In this document: in pieces, positions 45,587 to 57,451 of the stretch
How positions within the stretch are numbered: position 1 is the first letter of the stretch
Layout of the letters: each line of letters begins with the position of its first letter
From: Endocalyx cinctus
Lineage: Eukaryota > Ascomycota > Sordariomycetes > Amphisphaeriales > Apiosporaceae
DNA: 64,000 bases
NCBI GenBank assembly: GCA_001600455.1
Contig: BCKC01000004.1
Location: 1,674,001 to 1,738,000, forward strand
Direction: 5' to 3'
The notes under the pieces: model-generated
Database searches by the model: none
What the model saw: only the letters and a program-made list of their open reading frames with translations
What the model was told of the DNA's origin: nothing
Position numbers and translations under genes: made by a program

Positions 45587-48437
45587 TTAGGGTTGGCCGG
45601 TGTAGAGTAATCGGCTCCAGAATTCCATATCCCACGTAGCAAAGTCATCGTGAAGCTAACACAGTCAGTTTAATTCTCGGTTAAAGGAATGAGAGTTGTT
45701 TGGCTTTTGTAAGACTCACATCATTAGGCAAGTTGGGAGCCATCAGGAAATGTTGATTCGGGTCCATTCCCTCTTGTTCAGGTTGAAAAGTGTCCAACTG
45801 CATCGGTACAGGATTTGACATTGCCTTTAATCGCACTTATGTCAGTTTCTCTTTGTACCTCTAAATTTTTGAACCATTGGTTTTCTTACCGGCATAGAGG
45901 CAATGTTCTCTTGGCTTGTATGAATGGCTTGCAGACCCGCTTCAAGAAGGGTTTGCATGCGGCGAATGATTGCGTCGTTCCTCTGGGCTATGCTTCTACC
46001 CTGGTAGCTACAGGATACGAGCATCAGCATTAAAGTTTCTTTCAGGTCGGCGCCTATCTCGCTGATCCGTTTTATTTGATCGTCTACGACCCGCTCTACG
46101 GCGGCCCTTAACCGGGCCGGAGACAGCAATAGCGAGCTTGAGGAAGCGATTGTACACGCTTCTTCTACCGACACCGAGCCCGAAAGGACGAAGTCCATCG
46201 AAGGAGGTGACGGCGAAAATGTAGGATGACTAATATGTTTCAAATAATAGCAGACGCTAAAGGCGGCCTGTATAATATCTTCTTTGAGTACGAGATTATG
46301 CATATGCCAGAGCGTCTGGTAAGCCGGCGAAGAAGGATCGATCTCGTCTAAATACGAGAGCAGGATCATTGACGACTTCAAATAGCCCGTCATGATCTGC
46401 TGGGGAGGGTCTGGACTGCTAAGAGCGAAGGGTCGGTATAAAGCTAATAAAGGTCTGCGGCAGTTTACGTCCATTATCACACGTGTAAGCACCCGTCGTC
46501 GAGTCTCGTTCGGGTCGTTTGTCGGGGCTGGAGGGACAACGAATCTGATGTCTTCGAAGACTCGCTCTAACTCATTCCCCAAATCAAGGACTTGTTGGTA
46601 ATCTTGGAGGCTATCGGCGCGATTAATCAAGTCCAGTACCTTGAAGCGGGCGTTCAGAGTGCTGGCCGCGAAAACTTGCATACGGGCAGTCGTGTCTTGA
46701 TCGATTTGCTTGGAAGGAGGCAGCTCCGCGATTGTCGGATAAATATCGTCGTCGTTCAAATTTCTCGGTGGGAGGCATGTCCAATCCCCTTCGCGAATGC
46801 TACTCGGCAGATTGCATTGCATCGACATATGCACATCCAGTTCTAATATGGTATACCAAAGCTTGCGTCGTTGTTCAGCCCAAAAGGGTGATATCTTCTG
46901 CGAGAATTCGGCCGGATCCCGATGCAGACCCATCGTCATGGCCATCCGAACCAAGAGCCCAAGATGGGTCCAAGTGTCCTGGTTCCGTGGACTGACCATC
47001 CGTTGCGCCATCAGATAAAGAGCCTCGGTCTGAAGCGTACTGAACTCGACCAACTGTTTTCCGCGCAGACCGTCCAGCCAAGCTCTGACTAGGACACATG
47101 CCGTGGGAATATGAATTCCATCTCTATCGTGGTAAAGTCCAGCACCCACCTCGACCAAGCGGTAACCAATGCATAATATACAGAGGAGCTGCGGTAAAAA
47201 TGATTCGTTCTGCGTAACACCTTCCCAGTAGCTGGCATACTGGGCGCGAAAGGACGGTATGTGAAGTACACGGTAAAGGGTCTCAGATCCGTACAAATAC
47301 CTATGAACAAGTTTGTCGCAGTTGGCTTTACTCGGCATAACATCAGCCATGCGTTTCTGTATCGGCGTCATAGAATCGACAAAGACGGTGATAGGAGCGG
47401 TGATTTTGCGATTCTCCTCCTGTAGGGTTTTGTGCACTTTCTGAAGGTTTCGAAATAATTCCAGCATATCACCGGGCTTGTCTTTGCTATACAAAAACTC
47501 CTTCACTTCGCTAAACTATAGGAAAGGTGGTTAGGGTGATTACCGAGTTTGGTTATTTGAAAAGAATTACTTACCAAGCTAGCCAAGACTCGCGTATTAT
47601 TCTGCCCGAAGAAGCGCGTCCTCAGCCCACCTTTCACGGTCAAGCCGCGCATGGTTAGAGGGGCCGCAGCCGGACGCTGAGGCCGACCGATCGAGCGCGT
47701 TTCATCGATGGGCGAACTTGTCGAGTGCAGCAGCTTCTCCAACCGCTCGATCCTGGCGCCGTGGTCGTCGAGAATATTGTTAGGACGGGTCGATTCGGGA
47801 GCGGCGGCACGATAGCCGGGCTCCGAGGTCGCAGACTGGCAATTCCTCTTGGTCGCCCTTCCCGACGTTTCCACGTCTGAAGCATCCGACTGGCTCGCCG
47901 TCTCGCCGTCGGCTGCGTAACGACAGCTACGCTGAGATCTCTGACATTGTGAGCATGGCAAAAGTCTGTCACACTTAAGTTTCCGGCGACGACATCTACA
48001 TTTAGAATATGGTTAGGAATCAACTTTTTTTTTCTTAATAAAGTGATATTCAGAGCATGATTTCTTTATGATTCGAAATCTTTTTCTCTCTCCCTTTTTT
48101 CTTCTTGCATTTGCGTGAAATCTATCATAGAATTCATCCACATTCAATCAAGACATAGTATTTTTTTTATCGGAGTTTATACTATACTATTAACTATGGC
48201 AAGCAAAAACCTAATATTCGGGGCATGCAAGGATTTTCTGGGCCATGGCACAAAAAAAAAAAACAAAAAAGGAAATCCAATGTAAACAACTTACTCTAGG
48301 CAGCTTTTAACAGGTCGCGGTCGCTTTACAGTTCTCGGGGGTATGATGGCAAAGTTGCCATTAACACTTCTGTTCGAATTTGCGACTCCATCTCGTATCG
48401 TATCCAAGGACGGCGGTGTCCTTGTATCGTCAGCCAT
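45587..48437 (-). CDS. Zn2Cys6 fungal-specific transcription factor
   Basis: Five exons rebuilt by eye: 48437-48295, 47995-47575, 47515-45890, 45824-45720 and 45655-45587, total 2364 bases, 787 residues. Splicing exon 1 to exon 2 completes the zinc cluster SCLECRRRKLKCDRLLPC, then SQCQRSQRSC, with spacing C-x2-C-x6-C-x5-C-x2-C-x6-C. The 299-base intron falls between the first and second cysteines, long for this genome. A short coiled-coil (RIERLEKLLH) follows the linker. The middle-homology regulatory domain (Fungal_trans) covers about residues 240-520: LVHRYLYGSETLYRVLHIPS, LLCILCIGYRLVEVG, MAMTMGLHRDP and RRKLWYTILELDVHMSMQCN. Exons 4 and 5 are short but give the acidic, aromatic C-terminus expected for such activators (DDFATWDMEFWSRLL). 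It may control the adjacent redox genes; that is inference. Confidence 0.88.
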
Positions 48438-51070
48438 GAGATTTGGGTCAATATTCAAGAGATGGAAGTTGGTCGCATATACAGTGCGTATACCGGCACA
48501 TCGGAGTTTACATAGATATTAAGTAGGCTGGTAGGATAAACAAATAAACAAATATAAAAAATGATTAATGTAAAAAGTCCAGTAAGAATCAATCAGGTTT
48601 ATATATATATATAATATGAGGTAAGCTAATCCAAGCAAGTAAACATTATAAACAAAAAAAAATGATATTTAAATAAGGCTGGACTGGACTGGACGAAAGA
48701 GGTAGAAATGGAGAGATGAGATAGGTTAAGGTTTAAGGCAGAAAAATAGATTGATAGTTGATAGATTAGAGATCGGTCTTCTTTTTCCCTTGGAAGACTT
48801 CCCGGATAAAATTCAAAACATAAAAAGAACTGAAACAAACATGAGAAAAAAGAATCAAGAGTTTAAAGGGATCTTGGAGGAAAGCTGATAAAGTAATAAT
48901 AATACCACCTCCTCTTAACCCCCATTCAAAGTCTCTCCACGGATATTCTTAGTCCTTTAACTAGAGGTAAAGTACCAAAATACACCTATATCAGACAGTC
49001 ACCGTGCACCCAAACAAAATCCCTAGCAGGCCTGGCAGGTAGATGAGGAATGAGGAACGAGAGGAGGTTACCCACATTGCAGGGCCCTTGTCACCTTCCT
49101 ACACGCACATCTACCAATATCAAGTAGTGTACCAAGTCTGTTTTTTTTTTCTCTTCTAGTATATATTAATAAGGCTATCCTAAAATCCAATCCTTACCTT
49201 GCATACTTCTCTTGTATGGCCCTACCCTACACTGCACAAGGGCTGCAGGTTAAACTGACAAGGAACTCATCCTTAACCTGGAAGTGGATACGGTGATCCT
49301 AACGCGGAAATGTGATTTAACCACATAGTGCACTACTGCACGGATTACAGTGGAAGCACTTCTTTTCCTCGGCCGAGAATAAACTACACTAAAGAGAGAG
49401 GAAGAAAAAAGAAGGGGGGGTGTTCATGAAATTTCCCTATATTACCAAAATGATATATCGGATGACGAGTTCATTCGATCTTTTTTTCTTCTTTTTTCTT
49501 ACTGCCCACAGACCAATCTAGCATAGGAGATCCCCGTGAACAAATAACCCCGTTACATCTTGCGTAACTATTTCCGGTCTGTGCATCCAATCACCTACTA
49601 TTTTCAGTTTCATGAAGCCTACCGTTACCTACATCTATCTCGTACTCGTTTTTTCGGGTTTACCTGGTCGTTAATTTTTTTTAGTGATCTTTTTTTTTTT
49701 TTTTTTTTTTTTTTTGTAAAACATCTCCTTACCAAGCAGCCAAGAGAACTTGTTTAATATTGCCTCAAAGCGTTACACTCTTTTTTAGAAATCAGACTTC
49801 TTATCTTTCTTTTGTCATAATTATTCCAATTTTATTCGGTATGCACTATGCACTGCTTTGTCGCAACCAATCTAGATAAATAAATAGATATATACCCCAG
49901 CCCCGAATTCGATTTTTTGTTATCGAATTGCCCGCAGACCTGAAGATCCATGTCCAAATTTACTGTGTAAGGTGGTTGGAGATCCTTCTCAACGGCGGAG
50001 AAGTGGCGGTCGAATGGGACGCGTGCCTTAAAACGGTGCTGACTGCTTATATTGTATCCATATTACACGTGTATATATGTACTATGTAGATAGAGATATA
50101 CTTCCAAGGTTGGTCCCCGGCCACAGATATGTTTTAACTATTTACATAGTAAGGAGAGAGAAGAAGAAAGAAAGATGTATCCCGAATATGGCTTTATTAC
50201 GAGGCTCTTTATCATAGTAGATAGTAAATGATAAACACATATGAAAACTTATAGGCATTGATATAACAGTTGCTTTATTGAGGGGATATTATGATGAAAT
50301 TTAAACACTGCATTTCGTTTGACATACCCTGTCAAGATCGGAGCAGTTCTGGCAGCTTCCGAAACCCGGTCCTCAGAGACAAAAGATCAGTTCCGGGTTT
50401 GGACAACAGCGATTAAAATATGATATAAAGGTGGAATTAATTCCTATATATTATTATATATATACAAATACGCGTCACCGACGACGAATTCCCACCTAAT
50501 TCTAACTTGCCGGCGTTCCAGGGCCNTCCCCCCCCCCCCCCCCAGTGCTTTTCTTTTCAGCAGCTGCTTTTAGTTATTAGCCCATTTCAGCAGGTATCCA
50601 TCCATCTGACATTGCTATTGTCGTATACGACTGACGTGCCGAGCCGAGGTAGCGGGACAGCACTATACGATTATGTTGGACAGCAATACGCAGCATGCGA
50701 GCTATACTAGTATAGTCGTTCATATAAATTGGTGTCATTTCATCAGAGAGCTAACTAGAAAGATAATCCCCATAAATAATAATCGAAAGGGGAAGGGAAG
50801 GTGGCTCTTGTGATATCCTAGTTATTCTCTAGGTGCACTATCCATCGTTCATTTTGTTCTCCTTCTCTACTTTGTTTCACATCTGCCCCATCTACCCCCG
50901 AAACAAGAGGCCGATTACGGCATAGGACTTTATTTACTCCTCCTCTTCCTGATCTCCTTCGTGGGGGTTTAGAAAAATGATCCGCACGTTCTCGCTATGA
51001 CAAAACGAACCAGAAGCTAATCCAGGTCTTCGCTTTCTTTTTATTGTTGTTGATTACTGTTTTTTTTTTT
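48438..51070. other. Intergenic region between the Zn2Cys6 regulator and ATX1
   Basis: About 2.6 kb without a supportable gene; AT-rich with poly-T runs (a 23-base T run near 49690). An ambiguous base at 50526 precedes a run of about 16 C. It should contain the promoter of the minus-strand regulator and the 3' end of ATX1. Confidence 0.65.
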
Positions 51071-51569
51071 TTATTCCGTTATCTCGATGCTCTTACTCTC
51101 GCCGTCGGCCTCACCGGAGTTAACCTTCTTGCCGGTCTTCTTGATGGTCTTGAGGACGGTCTCGTAATCCAGGGTGGGTTCAGCGATAACGAGAGCCTCC
51201 TGCTTGTCGAGCGAAACCTCGTAGCTCTTGACGCCTACATCATTTTTTTTCAGGTTCTCTGGTTAGTAAAATCGTGATGCGGCCGCAAGGGGTAAGGAGG
51301 GAGGGGAAGCAAGGAGACGTGGCAGGAAGGAGAAGTGGAGCAAGTGAGCAGGACTGAAGAGAAGAGAAGTGATAGTGATCGCGCGAGGATGACTTTCACG
51401 GCCGAAACAGAAAGAAGCAAAGAAAGTACAGAAACAAGGGAGTGCGGTATAAGATATGCCGATATGAGAAAAATTAAGTACCTTCCAGCTTGCCTAGTAC
51501 GCGGTTGACGGCTCCGGAGCATCCACCGCAGCTCATGCTGACGTTGAATTTGTAAGTGTGGTCGGCCAT
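51071..51569 (-). CDS. ATX1: Cytosolic copper chaperone Atx1
   Basis: Two exons (51569-51482, 51234-51071) encode 83 residues, the normal size of a single heavy-metal-associated domain. HTYKFNVSMSCGGCSGAVNR contains the copper-binding MxCxxC motif, here MSCGGC. After the 247-base intron the protein continues LEGVKSYEVSLDKQEALVIA, then YETVLKTIKKTGKKVNSGE, the Lys-rich face used to dock on the copper-transporting P-type ATPase of the Golgi (Ccc2). Of the possible acceptors, only the AG after GATGT rejoins the domain without an insertion (LEG-VKSY); a TACTAAC branch site lies about 25 bases upstream of it. Translated codons are strongly C-ending, suggesting good expression. Confidence 0.95.
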
Positions 51570-52054
51570 TGTGTTGGAAGTAAAAAAAAAAGAGACTTAT
51601 GTCGCAAAGAGAAGTATAATAGGCTATCAGGTTTGATTTCCCTGTTTATAAGGATATTTCTAACTTTGTCGTTTTTGTTGAAGAAGAAAGATGCCAAGGA
51701 GCGACTAAAGATGGGAATTGGTCAATTTATATTTCCTACGTGAAGCAAGTCAAGTGACCACGTATACTAAAATTCTAGTATCATAAACCGGTTGAATGGC
51801 GTTGGGCAGAATTAAAAATCAATAAAAAGGAATCGATTTACCTCTTTGTTGCTTTGTCACCGTTATTGAACTGGCCAGACAAATCCGAAACGTGCTCAAG
51901 TTTAAGTGAACAGATTAATAATAACTGAGATGGCGTTACGGGAGTGTCAACAATTTGCTCACTTTTCTGCTGACATATGAAATATGAAGCAAAGGAGGGG
52001 GAGGGGCAAAGTTATGGAATAACTCGGTACCTGACAGCCTGGTTAGTGGTAAGT

Positions 52055-52079
52055 ACTTAGTACTAATTAGTACCTAAGT
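52055..52079. repeat. 25-base near-perfect palindrome
   Basis: TACTAATTAGTA (52061-52072) is perfectly self-complementary. It is flanked by ACTTAG on the left and CTAAGT on the right, with one unpaired C at 52073. It lies about 500 bases upstream of ATX1. Confidence 0.8.
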
Positions 52080-54071
52080 TGGTATCATTACTTAAGTAAG
52101 GACTCACTAAAATATTCACTAAGTACACTAAAAACAAGATGAGATCCGATATGCATAGGGTTCTCGTTACACTATGTTTAGTATACCCTTTTGTTTCCGT
52201 CCTCCTTCTCCTTATCTCCATAACGATCTGCATTGCCGCACATTTTGTATCACTTGATCGTTCTTAATATAGATAAATATATCAAATATATCGATTATAT
52301 TATTTCCATAAGGATATATTGAACTCTCCATATATTAGTATATATTATCCTTTTTTTTTTATTCTCATTACCCTTTGTTGTACCCTACCTGCTTTCTTCC
52401 TTATTCGTGGGTTTTAAGGTAGAAAGGAGCCTCGATTCGACTTCAAGGATTCGAGGTTACAGCTGCAAGGTACCGTTACACGGCTAGATCCTCTATATAT
52501 GTCTTTTTTTTTTTTGCTCTTTTATCTTGAAGGGGATTACGACATTTTACACGTAACTCTATCACATGTCATATTCCAAATTGGCTACCGTAAAATACAA
52601 CCTTTCTCTTTTCGATGAAAATATGATAGGCCTTTTCTTTCTTTTCCTCTCCAAAAAAAATTCTATTTCCTTCTTCAGTAACTAGTTAAACCTCATTTGT
52701 TCCGCCTCGAGGGGAAAAAAAAATCGAGACCGTAGGAAAAAGGACAGATGTCGAGGCATACCTCGCCCAGTATCCAATAGATTTACTTATAAAACCGATT
52801 ATATTGAGTCATAAACTACACCCATAAAAGCCCATAATCTGGTTCGGTGGGGGATAATGTGATACTCAAAACACCATGCTCCCCTGCCCTGGGCAAAAGA
52901 GAAAAACAACGTCTCGTTTTTTTTTTTTTTCGTGTGTAGTTACGATTAAGACGATAAACGGGTTTCTCACCTTGATCGGGTCACAGGGGTCAATATCCCA
53001 ATATCCGATTTGACGAACATGACCAGTTTTGAACAACTTTTGGATTCGACCTTTACAGACTCGGTGAGCAGGCACTATATTCAATCCCTTCCTTCTCATT
53101 TGTACTCTGAACGCATGTGAAAACACCTTTGGAGCTCCCAAGGCTGCAATAGCGTACGGTGGTTCGATACTGCTTACGCTCTTCAAAAGAACGTACCATT
53201 CGAACCCGACGTTCTAGGCCGAACCACGCCACACCAGCAAAGAGAGATATCGATCAGCCAGATACAAATTCGGATGGCCAATGTCTTGCATAGCTCCCGA
53301 AGACCATAAATCCTCCGCGGCTTACTTACTCCACATCCCGTATATGTATATGTATTTTACCCCGGTCTATAATAATTTATCCAACTGGGCGATGGCCTCC
53401 TCAGATAGCCCGTTACCAGGGCTGAATCCGATCCCGTAGCGCATCGTAACGTGGTCTTCTCCCCGGTAGCCCCATCGGCTCTCTAACCTCTTCCGTTTTC
53501 TTTCTTTCTTTTTTTCTTTTTAATGAGACTCCGTCTCATATCATCTTCGGCTTACGTCTCTTACGCTATTGAAGCTGATCGAAGTAGTATTTTGCTTCAT
53601 CCCAGTATATATACGCTTTCGATATACTTAGGGACTCGACATATCCGTTCTGAAACCTCGACCATTATCATATAGTGGTATGAAGTTATCATAATACCAC
53701 CAGCATGATAGCGTAAGTACGAGTAGCGGGACGGTCCATCCCCAGCCCTATTAGGCTGTCATTGCCATCGATGCTTGAAAGTTGGGCCACGTAAGGCGGT
53801 TTAGGTATATTTCCACGGACCTGAGAAATGGACTTATACGCGTGCCAAAATCCGCCGGCCTACTTTGTCGGGTTCTCCATGCATGCCCCCACGTCGCCGA
53901 AAACCTCAGAGGCGAGGAGCAAAAGGGATACGGTCAGAAACGAGGAATTAGAATGCCCCTGTGGTAGGTCAAGATCGGGAGTAGTCGGCGTTACTCGGAA
54001 AATAGGGGACGAATGGACGCACTTGATTGCGTTATCCAAAGAATGAAAACTTCGAACTCGTCCCCCCCGCT

Positions 54072-54140
54072 GGGTTAGTATCGAATGCCGATTGATAAGA
54101 GGCATTGAGCTCGATTCCTAGTAGCGCTAGGTTGTCTTCC
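54072..54140 (+). repeat. 69-base dispersed repeat, copy A
   Basis: It aligns without gaps to 54931-54999 at roughly 70 percent identity by eye. The best conserved blocks are AATGCCGA, TGATAA, TAGCGCTA and GTCTTCC. No coding frame is shared. Confidence 0.65.
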
Positions 54141-54930
54141 TTCGTCTTTCTCCCCTATCATTAAGCCGTATGCTTGACTAGTTCATTCCGTTTATCCGGA
54201 ATGTCAACCTAGTCGCCCTCATAAAAGACGGGACAATACGTTCCGGAGCTAAGGAGAAGAAAGCAGAAACTCCGTTAGCAAGACGGATATCATCACCGTT
54301 ACGGCTTTAGTAGGGAGTCGTGTGCCTCGTACTATTTTACATCTGCCCGAGATAACGGCCGCCGTCCACCGAGTTCAAACTCGAACACCCCTTAGCGCTA
54401 TCATCATATATTTACAAAATCTACGAATTCTTAATCTCGCTCAAACGAAAAGAAGGAGTGTGGCAAAAATTTTCCCTGACTCGTTACCCCTAAATCTTTC
54501 ACTCAAATTCTTCTTTAAACCTCCTTTTTTAATCTTGATCGTCGATAATAAGGTGAAATTTTCGGCGCAATAATACATATCTCTATGTGATGTATTACCG
54601 GGCGTGGCTGTATAATCCTCTCTCCCTCCCCCTTCTCATCGCGTTCAAACGGGTAGAAAAAGAATAAGAAAAAAAAAAAGGCCTATCACTATGCGGGTTT
54701 TTCTCGGCGTGTTTGGGGTGAGAAGCGTATTTCACGTATACAGCTGAAAACTTCTTCGGCCCTTTTACGTCACTCCCGTCGTATCCGGGCGAGAAACCCC
54801 CCAGATTTACATATATGTCATCTCCGCGTCAAGCAAGGTACTGAGCAATGTGATGGTGCGGGAATATATCTTCTGGCTAGTATACTTCGTATCATTAAAG
54901 AGGCGTGCTCGCTTAAATCTAGTGTTAGCA

Positions 54931-54999
54931 GGGTACGTATCAAATGCCGACTGATAAAGGGGGTCAGGTTGGATTCATAATAGCGCTAAGTGGTCTTCC
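54931..54999 (+). repeat. 69-base dispersed repeat, copy B
   Basis: Partner of 54072-54140 in the same orientation, 859 bases downstream. Flanking sequence differs between the copies, so the repeat unit is short. It may be two ends of a decayed element or a small dispersed family. Confidence 0.65.
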
Positions 55000-55384
55000 T
55001 GGAGTCATTCTGTATTCACATAGATGCGTACTTAGAAATACTTTAATTGAGTTGGTATTTTTAGTATCCATCACTAATTTTAACACCTGTTATCATATTA
55101 CTATTACATCGTAGATCAAGCCGTTGAATTCAGCATGCAAGCGAAATGAGTTCCTAGAAAACGCATATGCAATGATTCTCAATCCATGCTTGTATCTTGT
55201 TTCGAATGTCCAAAGACACGTGATGTTCCTCCTCGATGCATCCTACTATCCCCTAGACTTATCACTCTCTTGGGCTAGAAACCAAAGAGACAAATCAACA
55301 TCGGCATCGAACTCTAGGTCGGCGAGCTTGGATTGATCAAGGAAGTTAACGAGACTTTTCGGCAGATATCTGTGATCCATGAAA

Positions 55385-57451
55385 CTAAGGGGGCGGCGTC
55401 TCCTCGTCCGTTAACTCGTATGCGTCATCGAAATCCTCGGACCAGGCCCCTGGCATCGAGTGATGTGTTCGTAACCGCTCCAGGAACTCTTGAACCTCTT
55501 CTCTAGCCTCGGCAGCATGTTGTTCGTTCGCCTCTGCGCCCTCCAAGATCCCGGCATCCATCGCACCCCGAAGGATATCATGGAGTTCTTCCGGCGCATC
55601 TTGCTGTCCCGCGAGACCGATGAGGTCTGGTAAGTTGATCGGAAGACCGTGGATGCCTGCGCGGTGCTCGTCATAGTGCCACGGAAATCTCTGAGAGGGG
55701 TGCGAAAATATGTTCTGAGACTCCGGTGGTGGATGAGGATCGAAATCCCAATTGGGCGATACATCCAGCATCTCTGGTGGGAGAGCACCCATCAATGAAG
55801 GTGTGTTGTCCAAGTATACCCATCGTGCAGTATTGAGGCTAATAGTAGAATCAGAGGTCTTAGGATAATTTGAGTCTGGCTTTTGAATCATGGTTGCAAC
55901 TTCTTTCAGTAGAGATAAAGCCTCGCTATTGGACCACAAGAATTTCGTTTGATGGATGTAGAGCTCCGTGTAAAACTCATCATGTTCATTGTTAAATTGG
56001 GTGGACCATATGGCTTTGGGAACATCAAGATTGAGGACTTGGTATAGACGCTTATATAGCCATGGTAAACATTGAGTACCTTCCAGAAGCAAAGTCTTCG
56101 CACCAGCCCTGTCTTTCTGTTGTAGCTTAGCTAGCACCAGCGTTTGTTTAATAGAGTCTGTGGAGACTTCGAGGTGATCTAAGGCACCGGAATTGCAGAA
56201 CTCGATAAACCACTCCGATTCATGAGCTCGAATAGCCAGCGGATGGATGAGATTAATAAATCCATACGGATCCTCCAAGTCCAAACTGAACAAGAGTTTG
56301 GCCCACTCAAGAGCAGTCCTATAAGTTCCTTTGGGGATGAGGCTCTTGAGATAGAAGAAGCCAGCCAGCCAAAACTGACGGTTTTCTGGTCGAAGAAAGC
56401 TCAGCCGAGCTTTACCTTCACTTAGCTTGTTTCTGAACGTTGATAAAGAAACACGGCCAAATGTGAAAAGCGCGCGTTCACAAAGGTCAGCAGCAAGCGC
56501 TGCGTTCTGGTCTTGTTTGGCTATCTTGCTCACTTGGATCAGTGTGGATATGTGATAGGGAGCGCGGTGTAAAAAGTAAACCAGCTGCATTGGGTCGTGA
56601 GTTTGAACGAGTTCGAAGAACTTAACTTCGTGTTTCGTGTAATAGGTGCCATGGACAAAGGCAAACTCAACATTGCCATCCTCGTCGGTACTAATTTGTT
56701 TCATCGAGAGATCTCCAGCCGAGTCGGGAGGCCATGTATCTTTCCCAGGTGAAAAGGGGTTCCTCCTTCGAGTTATTTCGTTGAGTACATTTCCCGGTCG
56801 GCCCCTAAGGAAAGTCTCCAAATCAACTTGCTGGTTCTGTGGCTGTCTTGATCGACGCTGGGCTCGAGCGCGTTCTTCTTCTTCATCGTTCTCGGCTGCC
56901 TCGATAGCCTCCCTACCAAAGAGAGTACGCATTTCATTTATAGCTTTCAAGTTGTACGTATTGATTTGAAGAAGCTCACAAACTCGCATATACGAGGCGT
57001 TAGAGCTATTCTTGTCATCAGACGTAGCTCCTTCGGCGGTATTCCTGGGAAGATTTAGATCCGCAAGGGCTCGGTCGATCTCATCCATCTCATCTCGAGT
57101 TCCAGGTGTTTCTTCTTCTATTTTAGTGTTCGCCTCATTCTTGACCTTCTTTTTCTTCTTCTTTTTCTTTTTCTTGGATGCGCTCTTCGGGGTATCATCG
57201 TGATCAGGTACAGATGCCGATTGGGGGGTGGGCTCGGTAGCTTCTTTGCCACTGTCATCATTATCCTCGTTTGCCTCGTCTTCATTATCATCCTCATTCA
57301 GCGCAGAAAAGCCCGAAAACAAGTTGGGCTTCTTTTTAATTGGTACATCGTGGTCACTCTCTTCGGAATCGTCATTGTCTGCAGAAATTTGCGCTTGGAG
57401 GCTTTGTAGCTCCTTCTGCTTCTGGAGCTTTCTTAGCTGGCGGCTTGACAT
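55385..57451 (-). CDS. RQC1: Ribosome quality-control complex subunit 1 (Rqc1/TCF25 family)
   Basis: A single exon of 688 residues, normal for fungal Rqc1. The N-terminal ~150 residues are charged and disordered: MSSRQLRKLQKQKELQ, an acidic Asp/Glu stretch, then a run of ten Lys within SASKKKKKKKKKKVKNE. The conserved TCF25 domain starts near residue 260 (FAFVHGTYYTKHEVKFFELV) and runs through DPMQLVYFLHRAPYHISTLI, LCERALFTFGRVSLSTFRN, FWLAGFFYLKSLIPKGTYRT and ALEWAKLLFSLDLEDPYGFI. The C-terminus is acidic. Rqc1 works with the ligase Ltn1 and Rqc2 on stalled 60S subunits and helps ubiquitinate and extract the nascent chain with Cdc48. The poly-Lys and acidic runs produce Ser/Phe-rich shadow ORFs on the plus strand. 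Confidence 0.93.
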   Translation of the reverse strand: MSSRQLRKLQKQKELQSLQAQISADNDDSEESDHDVPIKKKPNLFSGFSALNEDDNEDEANEDNDDSGKEATEPTPQSASVPDHDDTPKSASKKKKKKKKKKVKNEANTKIEEETPGTRDEMDEIDRALADLNLPRNTAEGATSDDKNSSNASYMRVCELLQINTYNLKAINEMRTLFGREAIEAAENDEEEERARAQRRSRQPQNQQVDLETFLRGRPGNVLNEITRRRNPFSPGKDTWPPDSAGDLSMKQISTDEDGNVEFAFVHGTYYTKHEVKFFELVQTHDPMQLVYFLHRAPYHISTLIQVSKIAKQDQNAALAADLCERALFTFGRVSLSTFRNKLSEGKARLSFLRPENRQFWLAGFFYLKSLIPKGTYRTALEWAKLLFSLDLEDPYGFINLIHPLAIRAHESEWFIEFCNSGALDHLEVSTDSIKQTLVLAKLQQKDRAGAKTLLLEGTQCLPWLYKRLYQVLNLDVPKAIWSTQFNNEHDEFYTELYIHQTKFLWSNSEALSLLKEVATMIQKPDSNYPKTSDSTISLNTARWVYLDNTPSLMGALPPEMLDVSPNWDFDPHPPPESQNIFSHPSQRFPWHYDEHRAGIHGLPINLPDLIGLAGQQDAPEELHDILRGAMDAGILEGAEANEQHAAEAREEVQEFLERLRTHHSMPGAWSEDFDDAYELTDEETPPP

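Larger units (their letters stand above)
51570..55384. other. Long intergenic region between ATX1 and RQC1
   Basis: About 3.8 kb with no gene I can support. It contains a 25-base near-palindrome at 52055-52079 and two diverged copies of a 69-base repeat at 54072-54140 and 54931-54999. The stretch 53370-55000 is less AT-rich than its surroundings and has several short ORFs (53782-54046, 54322-54573) with no recognisable family. It could be an old mobile-element remnant. Confidence 0.55.

Noticed and set aside
51235..51260. Earlier acceptor site in the ATX1 intron
   Set aside because: Using it adds a Lys/Asn-rich insertion between LEG and VKSY, which the compact copper-chaperone fold does not have; the later AG restores the normal domain.
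53195..53235. tRNA-like B-box word (GGTTCGAAT on the minus strand)
   Set aside because: No cloverleaf stems, anticodon arm or A box could be drawn around it, and no other tRNA-like B box in the window survived the same check.
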